Source of the DNA: Bryoerythrophyllum caledonicum
Taxonomy: Eukaryota > Streptophyta > Bryopsida > Pottiales > Pottiaceae
Reading direction: 5' to 3'
Length of the DNA stretch: 64,000 bases
Assembly: GCA_963971425.1 (NCBI GenBank)
Contig: OZ020520.1
Location: forward strand, 28,427,535 to 28,491,534
Shown here: positions 59,170-64,000 of the stretch, in pieces
Layout: the number at the start of each line of letters is the position of its first letter
Position numbering within the stretch: position 1 is the stretch's first letter
The notes under the pieces: generated by a model
What the model saw: the letters and a program-made list of their open reading frames with translations, nothing else
Databases searched by the model: none
What the model was told of the DNA's origin: nothing
Translations under genes and position numbers: made by a program

Positions 59170-59927
59170 AAGAGGTTTTTCTTCTCCAGAGAAAAGTAGG
59201 TCCCAACTTAAAAGACGAGGGGATTGACTTGGAGGATCAAAAGACTAGCTTGGAAGGAGAAAAGCAAGAGCAAGAGCTGATTTCAACAAAGTTCAATTAA
59301 TTTCAACAAAGTTCAAAATAAAGAAGACTGAATGCCCACCGGATAAGTAAAGAGTAATACTAGGTTGGAAGCAGACAAAGTCTTTTTCTATTACTTGGGA
59401 AAATAGTATTTTTTTGAACACTTTCTTCATTTGATTTAGACTTAGCCACAACTTTAGGGATTTAGTAGACAAAGATGCTAATTTTATTTTTAAAACAAAT
59501 AACAAAAACAAAAACCGCAACATCTGAAGGGAGAAGTAAACCAAAAGAAGGATAATGCTCTAAAATTATGTTTTAGAGCATATTTTCATACTATTAAGGC
59601 GGCTAAGATTTAAGGGAGTGAAGATTGGACGCCCTCATTCCTCTCCATTTTTCTTGTTTAGATGAAGGTAGTAGGGCATGGAGAGGTGGTGAGAGAGGTG
59701 TGGGATGTTAAATAGATGGGGTAGATCTAAGTCAGATCTAGAGGTATGTGGTCTTGATTTTCAATACCCACAAGATAAAACTCCTTAAAACACCCAAGTG
59801 GACAAAATCTAGCCTTTTAGAGCCAATCTCAACAAATACACATTAGAGTTACCCAAAAATGCTTATCTTCAAATGAACAAAGTGCAAACTAGCTCTAAAC
59901 ATGTTTGACTTAGCCTCAAACACTATT
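59170..59927. other. Spacer up to the next transposon end
   Basis: AT-rich, with a small direct repeat ttcaacaaagttcaa near 59281-59310. No gene seen. Confidence 0.4.
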
Positions 59928-59965
59928 AACACGCAATTAAGCAATTATGCACTTGGCCAAGTGCG
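59928..59965 (+). repeat. Terminal inverted repeat of the second copy
   Basis: The first 21 bases are identical to the 43270 terminus. The inner part keeps the full palindrome gcacttggccaagtgc that is altered in the other copy. Confidence 0.8.
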
Positions 59966-60517
59966 CTAATTGGCACTCAATAACAACAAGATTTTGAGCG
60001 GAAATGTCTTTTGGAAGGAAAAAAAATCCAACAATCCCTATTTTTTTTTGCTATATTTTTGTGACAATTTCATTGAATATTGGTTTCTCAATGTGTACAC
60101 AAGTAAATCATTTTCACCATTTCGGTAAGATTATGCATAATATATGATTATGGTATTTCATTTTTATTCCATTGACAATATTACATTGACCATGTACTTA
60201 CAAGAAACTATTCATATACAATTTGTTGCATGAAATAAATTTTATATGAATTTAAATAAATATTAGTGTCGTGTTACAAATACAATTTGTAGGAGATGTA
60301 CTAATAAAGCACGCAATACAATGATGAAGTGTGAGGTTTAGAACTCTATATTTTTCATATATATAAAACCATACATGATATAACTATTGAATACTACAAA
60401 GATCATATACTACAATCAAACAAACCGTCTCTAAAGCAAATATACCAATCACACTGTACTAGTCACCTAAACATTATGTATGCTTAGCTACGGTATGACC
60501 TCAGAGTCTTCATCATC

Positions 60518-63500
60518 CTATGGAGATATTACTCCCGTAGCGTGTTCCATGGCAGTATTTACCATTTCAGCCAACTCCTCTTCTCGCACCGGACTATCTC
60601 CAAGACTGACTGATGTAGACTGTTCATATCTGTAGCTGCCAGGGTCGCCGTGCCGCGTGTGCCTTACGCCATCTGCATCATAATAGAAGCCATCCCTAAA
60701 TGTCATCGGTGCAGTGAAGGTCTCTCGAAATTCAGCAACATCTTTCGGTTCGCTCTGTCTTGAAACAGATGGCAATATTGGTCCAGTGCCACCTCCAATA
60801 CCTTCAGCGCTCCCATGTGTCGCAGATCCAAGCTCTGATGGAGTAGGCCCCAAAGACTGTCCACCCCTACTCAACTCCGAAAAAAACATGAGAGAAACGG
60901 TCGTACACTGCTCTGATTCTGACAGCTGAGAAATGGATGTGTTCATCCCATCTGTTGGTGCCTCTGAAGGAACATCCAGTACCCTGGTATCATCCCCCAT
61001 TCCAACAGGTGTCTCATGTACACAAACTCCCACATGCGGCGGCGGCGTTGTTAGAACCACGTCTCTCCTAGGTGCTCCCCCATCTTCACCTTCGTCTTCC
61101 TCTTCATCGTCCTCCTCGTCTTCCCCTTCTTCTGTTTCACTGCTTCGCTGCGAGTCGAGCGAGCGGTTGTCAGGCGTGGATTCGTCCGTCCCATATTCAC
61201 GTGGCAATCTTTCGTTCAAATGGGTGTAGAAATCCACATCATCGTCACCTTCTGTTCGTAAAGGAATCGCATCTTCGGTAGCATCCACACTAGTGGGAGC
61301 ATTGTCCGTTCCATCGATGTTGTTAGACATCAACAAATGCCCTTGGAAGTTGTTGGTCAACTCACCGTACAAGAACGAAATCCTCTCGCTGCAATCGTCG
61401 ATGACAATGATCTCAGATCCCTGGAAATCCGAGTGTAGTATAGTCGGAATCGCTGTTGACATGTTACATACCACCAAACCCCAACCCCGAGGCAAGTACG
61501 AACCCGCCAGTCTTGATAATTCAGATGGAGATCTCTCGAGAGCATCAACAACATAAGGCTCTCGTGCTCCGCCACGGTTATCATCAAATAAAAGAGGAAG
61601 TGGACGGCAGCCAGTAATAAAATTCGCCTCAACAGACAATCCAGCTGGATGTTGGAGACAAATAATGATATCGCCCATTGGTTCAACTGCTTGTTGTAAG
61701 CGCCCTCCCTCTGTAAAGTTCAGAGGATGATCAACCAAGGTCTGACCAAACGCCCAACATCCACGCCGATGAGAGCAACCCTCCGGGAGCTTCAACTTCG
61801 TAATCAGCTCTTCCGTGGCGAACACAGCCGGTGGTAATAGGAAAATGACGTTCCATCGTTCAACGGTCGTCATCCATAACGTCAGTTGTGCAAAGATTCT
61901 GGTGAATTGTTCATCTTCCCAATGACCGTTGCCATGCCTTCCACCGCCACGGCGACAATCAATAATCCACAGGTATGGTCGTGTCAACTCCGCATACTCT
62001 GAACGAAATAGTCCTCTTCTACACCGAATCAGAAGCGGATCATGTGTGTCGTTCTGGCCTGGCCTCCGAACATGCAACTGCCACTCCCAATAGGCAGTGT
62101 TTGCAACTCCCTCACGTACGGATGGTGCATTCTGGCCTTGCCCCTTTGCTGCAACAACCTGATAATGTACCTTGATGAAAGGAGGGACGAGGTCGCTTAT
62201 GTCTTTCAGCTTTGACACCTTCTCTCGCTGCGGCGCACCCCATTTGGTTCTTGTTTTGCTATCCAACAGCTCGGCAAATTTGTCAAGTTGCTCCTTGCCT
62301 CCTGGCAAATACTTCCGTACAGATATACGAAAGAACTCTTCCATGGAATTCGGTGAAGATTCCTTGTTCTCTACCATCAACCACCGAATGGTATTCATCA
62401 CCGCTTCTCGTCTCATAATGCGCTCACATACACCGGCAAGGGTACGAGTCCTTGGATTTTGGTCTTTAACGCCGTTGAAGTAAAGTGCTTGACGAGGTCT
62501 ACGTCCATCCTCGCCTACTGGCTTAGCTGTACATGCCTTTGCAACCTCCAGATAGTACGAATCTGGAAGTCTCCCAAGCGGCCTCAACCAATGTCCGGTC
62601 ATCCGCTTCCGCCTCGGTCGAACATCTGCATTCGGATCCAAGTTCTTCTTCAGTGCCAAAGCCTTCCACCTCTTCTCCTCATCCTTGTTGTAAAACAAGA
62701 AGCCGTTTTCGTAGTCCTTGCTGACTTGAAGGGCAGCTTCAAAGCACTCATTGCTGGGATTCCAAGCATGCTTGGTTAGGTCCTCCATGACCTTTGCCAA
62801 TGTGGACATTGTAATCTTGTTGTCATCTCTGTGAGGCAGTTTCCGCACGGCACTTGCTGCGCTCACCAGTGCGATAGCCCTGCGTTCATCGTCCGCCCGA
62901 ACCGAGCTATCAGGCCTACCATACAGATCCCATATCTGTCGGAGCTTCACCAAATCCTCATTCATTGTGGAAAGTTGTTTTCTTTGCCACTCCGCATTAT
63001 TGACCTGTACTGACTTGTTAATGTAAAGTCGTCGATCATCGTACACAACAAAGGTAGCCTCCCGCTCCTCAAACGTCTTCTGATACTCAGACAGAGGGAT
63101 GTTGCCGCTCATCCACTGCTCCTTCGCATACTTGGAAGCAGCTACGACGTGTTGCCCGTCCACAGGCTCCCAAATGATACGCTCTTGAAGCCAAGATAGT
63201 TGAGAGCCCGCAGTACCGTGTATAGAAGCACCCGCATGGCTTAAAAACATCCGTTCAAACTCTCGTGCTGCTCCAGTAACCGGGAAATCCACTCCCTCAC
63301 GTTCAACCATGCCAGTGTCGGTAGTGATATCCACGAGGTACCGGATTGGACGAAGTACCAATTTACTCACTCCGGTCCTGTTCTGGGGATCTCGTAAGAA
63401 GTGATACACTTCTGATTTCCTCTTCTGTGACAGTATCCGATGGTTTGTCTCCGGATTCACCACTTCGACGATGCGGTCAATGTGCGCCTTGAACACAATG

Positions 63501-64000
63501 TCGCCCCATATAGAACCTCTCGCAACTTCCTCCTTCGTAGGTACGGGCGCTTTCAAATGCCTAGAAGTTGGAACGGTTGCTGGAATGTCTGCCTCCTCCT
63601 CCGAATCTCCCAATGACTGATCAGAATAGTTGTGCAAGTCGTCATCCATGGCCGATAAACTCATAGAGACACCCGCTGTAGATGTTGAGGATCTACGATG
63701 AGTTTCGGCTTGTCCAGCTATCGATTCACGGCCCCTGCCACGCAATGGCGATGTCCTGCCCCGCGACGTCGATGCCCTACCACGCAATGTCGAGGCCCTG
63801 CCACGCGATGTCTCTGAGCGGCCACGCGATGTCTCCGAACGGCCACGCGACGGCCGTCCATCAGAATCTGGAGCTCTGTTGCCCTCTTCACATCGTGGGC
63901 GCTTAGATGGACGACCACTTGTTGGTGCACGAACACGCGATGGTGGCAGTTCAGTGGACGGCCGCCAATCCAACTGTGTCGGCCTTGCTAATGCGCGATA
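60518..64000 (-). CDS. Cargo protein of the large transposon, ParB-like plus methyltransferase-like (partial at window edge)
   Basis: The frame is open from the window edge to the stop at 60518, at least 1160 codons without interruption; no ATG marks a start near the edge, so the N-terminus lies outside. Residues below count from 63973. About 35-90: RGRSETS/RGRAST-type basic repeats, likely disordered. About 145-330: conserved region with HIDRIVEV and IIWEPVDGQHVVAA (near 265-278), the D-G-Q-H recalling ParB-type domains. About 330-560: helical part. About 640-770: LLIRCRRGLFR, YLWIIDCRRGGG, RWNVIFLLP and RGCWAFG, resembling strands and motif IV of a Rossmann methyltransferase but with DCRR instead of DPPY. 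About 880-1000: acidic, Glu/Asp-rich. The C-terminus FYYDADGVRHT is conserved with the decayed copy. The unbroken frame suggests a young copy. Function is inferred by eye only. Confidence 0.75.
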   Translation of the reverse strand, partial: YRALARPTQLDWRPSTELPPSRVRAPTSGRPSKRPRCEEGNRAPDSDGRPSRGRSETSRGRSETSRGRASTLRGRASTSRGRTSPLRGRGRESIAGQAETHRRSSTSTAGVSMSLSAMDDDLHNYSDQSLGDSEEEADIPATVPTSRHLKAPVPTKEEVARGSIWGDIVFKAHIDRIVEVVNPETNHRILSQKRKSEVYHFLRDPQNRTGVSKLVLRPIRYLVDITTDTGMVEREGVDFPVTGAAREFERMFLSHAGASIHGTAGSQLSWLQERIIWEPVDGQHVVAASKYAKEQWMSGNIPLSEYQKTFEEREATFVVYDDRRLYINKSVQVNNAEWQRKQLSTMNEDLVKLRQIWDLYGRPDSSVRADDERRAIALVSAASAVRKLPHRDDNKITMSTLAKVMEDLTKHAWNPSNECFEAALQVSKDYENGFLFYNKDEEKRWKALALKKNLDPNADVRPRRKRMTGHWLRPLGRLPDSYYLEVAKACTAKPVGEDGRRPRQALYFNGVKDQNPRTRTLAGVCERIMRREAVMNTIRWLMVENKESSPNSMEEFFRISVRKYLPGGKEQLDKFAELLDSKTRTKWGAPQREKVSKLKDISDLVPPFIKVHYQVVAAKGQGQNAPSVREGVANTAYWEWQLHVRRPGQNDTHDPLLIRCRRGLFRSEYAELTRPYLWIIDCRRGGGRHGNGHWEDEQFTRIFAQLTLWMTTVERWNVIFLLPPAVFATEELITKLKLPEGCSHRRGCWAFGQTLVDHPLNFTEGGRLQQAVEPMGDIIICLQHPAGLSVEANFITGCRPLPLLFDDNRGGAREPYVVDALERSPSELSRLAGSYLPRGWGLVVCNMSTAIPTILHSDFQGSEIIVIDDCSERISFLYGELTNNFQGHLLMSNNIDGTDNAPTSVDATEDAIPLRTEGDDDVDFYTHLNERLPREYGTDESTPDNRSLDSQRSSETEEGEDEEDDEEEDEGEDGGAPRRDVVLTTPPPHVGVCVHETPVGMGDDTRVLDVPSEAPTDGMNTSISQLSESEQCTTVSLMFFSELSRGGQSLGPTPSELGSATHGSAEGIGGGTGPILPSVSRQSEPKDVAEFRETFTAPMTFRDGFYYDADGVRHTRHGDPGSYRYEQSTSVSLGDSPVREEELAEMVNTAMEHATGVISP

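Larger units (their letters stand above)
59928..64000. mobile_element. Second copy of the large two-gene transposon, left part only
   Basis: Begins AACACGCAATTAAGCAATTA and continues gcacttggccaagtgc, the same terminus as at 43270. The cargo gene's stop codon lies 590 bases inside, as it does relative to the right end of the other copy. The element continues beyond the window, where its transposase would be expected in the opposite direction. The two copies sit cargo-tail to cargo-tail, 2.2 kb apart. Confidence 0.75.

Noticed and set aside
60518-64000. A host gene unrelated to transposons
   Set aside because: A decayed sister copy lies 3 kb away in inverse orientation and both sit at a fixed distance from the same terminal repeat.

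Overview
The window looks like nuclear DNA from a plant with a large, repeat-rich, AT-rich genome. Two host genes support this. One is an ERF-family (AP2-domain) transcription factor at 4448-6029 on the minus strand. The other is a complete seven-exon LOG-type cytokinin-activating enzyme gene at 36180-38385 on the plus strand. GT-AG introns and the land-plant LOG exon layout fit a streptophyte. The transposon types (a DUF7869-type transposase, a Tc1 element of the DD34E class, TTAA-bounded repeats) are not typical of flowering plants, so a non-flowering lineage seems more likely. I cannot name the species.

Layout. 1-4447: repeats and DNA with no recognisable gene. 4448-7115: the ERF gene and a tandem-repeat array upstream of it. 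7116-19745: small mobile elements (a tRNA-derived SINE with target duplications, several MITEs) and a dispersed repeat family bounded by TTAA that I call Rep-A, with a companion, Rep-B. 19746-30318: a 10.6-kb Mutator-like element with two decayed genes transcribed away from its centre. 30319-36179: more Rep-A/Rep-B, a 429-bp MITE and a perfect 60-bp satellite (7 copies). 36180-38385: LOG. 38572-40529: a MITE split by an apparently intact Tc1 transposon. 40530-43265: AT-rich DNA and minisatellites. 43270-57768: a second large two-gene element, about 14.5 kb including later insertions. 57773-59927: spacer with one decayed reading frame. 59928-64000: the left part of another copy of that second element, carrying a long open reading frame that runs off the window.

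The most interesting point is a shared design in the two large elements. They have unrelated transposases: a MULE DDE enzyme with a SWIM zinc finger in one, a DUF7869-type enzyme in the other. In each, a second gene is transcribed in the opposite direction and ends near the opposite terminal inverted repeat. In each, the second protein has a ParB-like D-G-(N/Q)-H motif followed by a helical middle and a segment resembling a Rossmann-fold DNA methyltransferase, with a changed catalytic motif IV. I read this by eye. If profile searches confirm it, the window shows a ParB/methyltransferase-like partner carried by two unrelated transposon types.

The LOG and ERF genes are ordinary host genes, and nothing links them functionally to the mobile elements. 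I saw no retroviral, LTR or capsid-bearing element, no rRNA gene and no CRISPR array.
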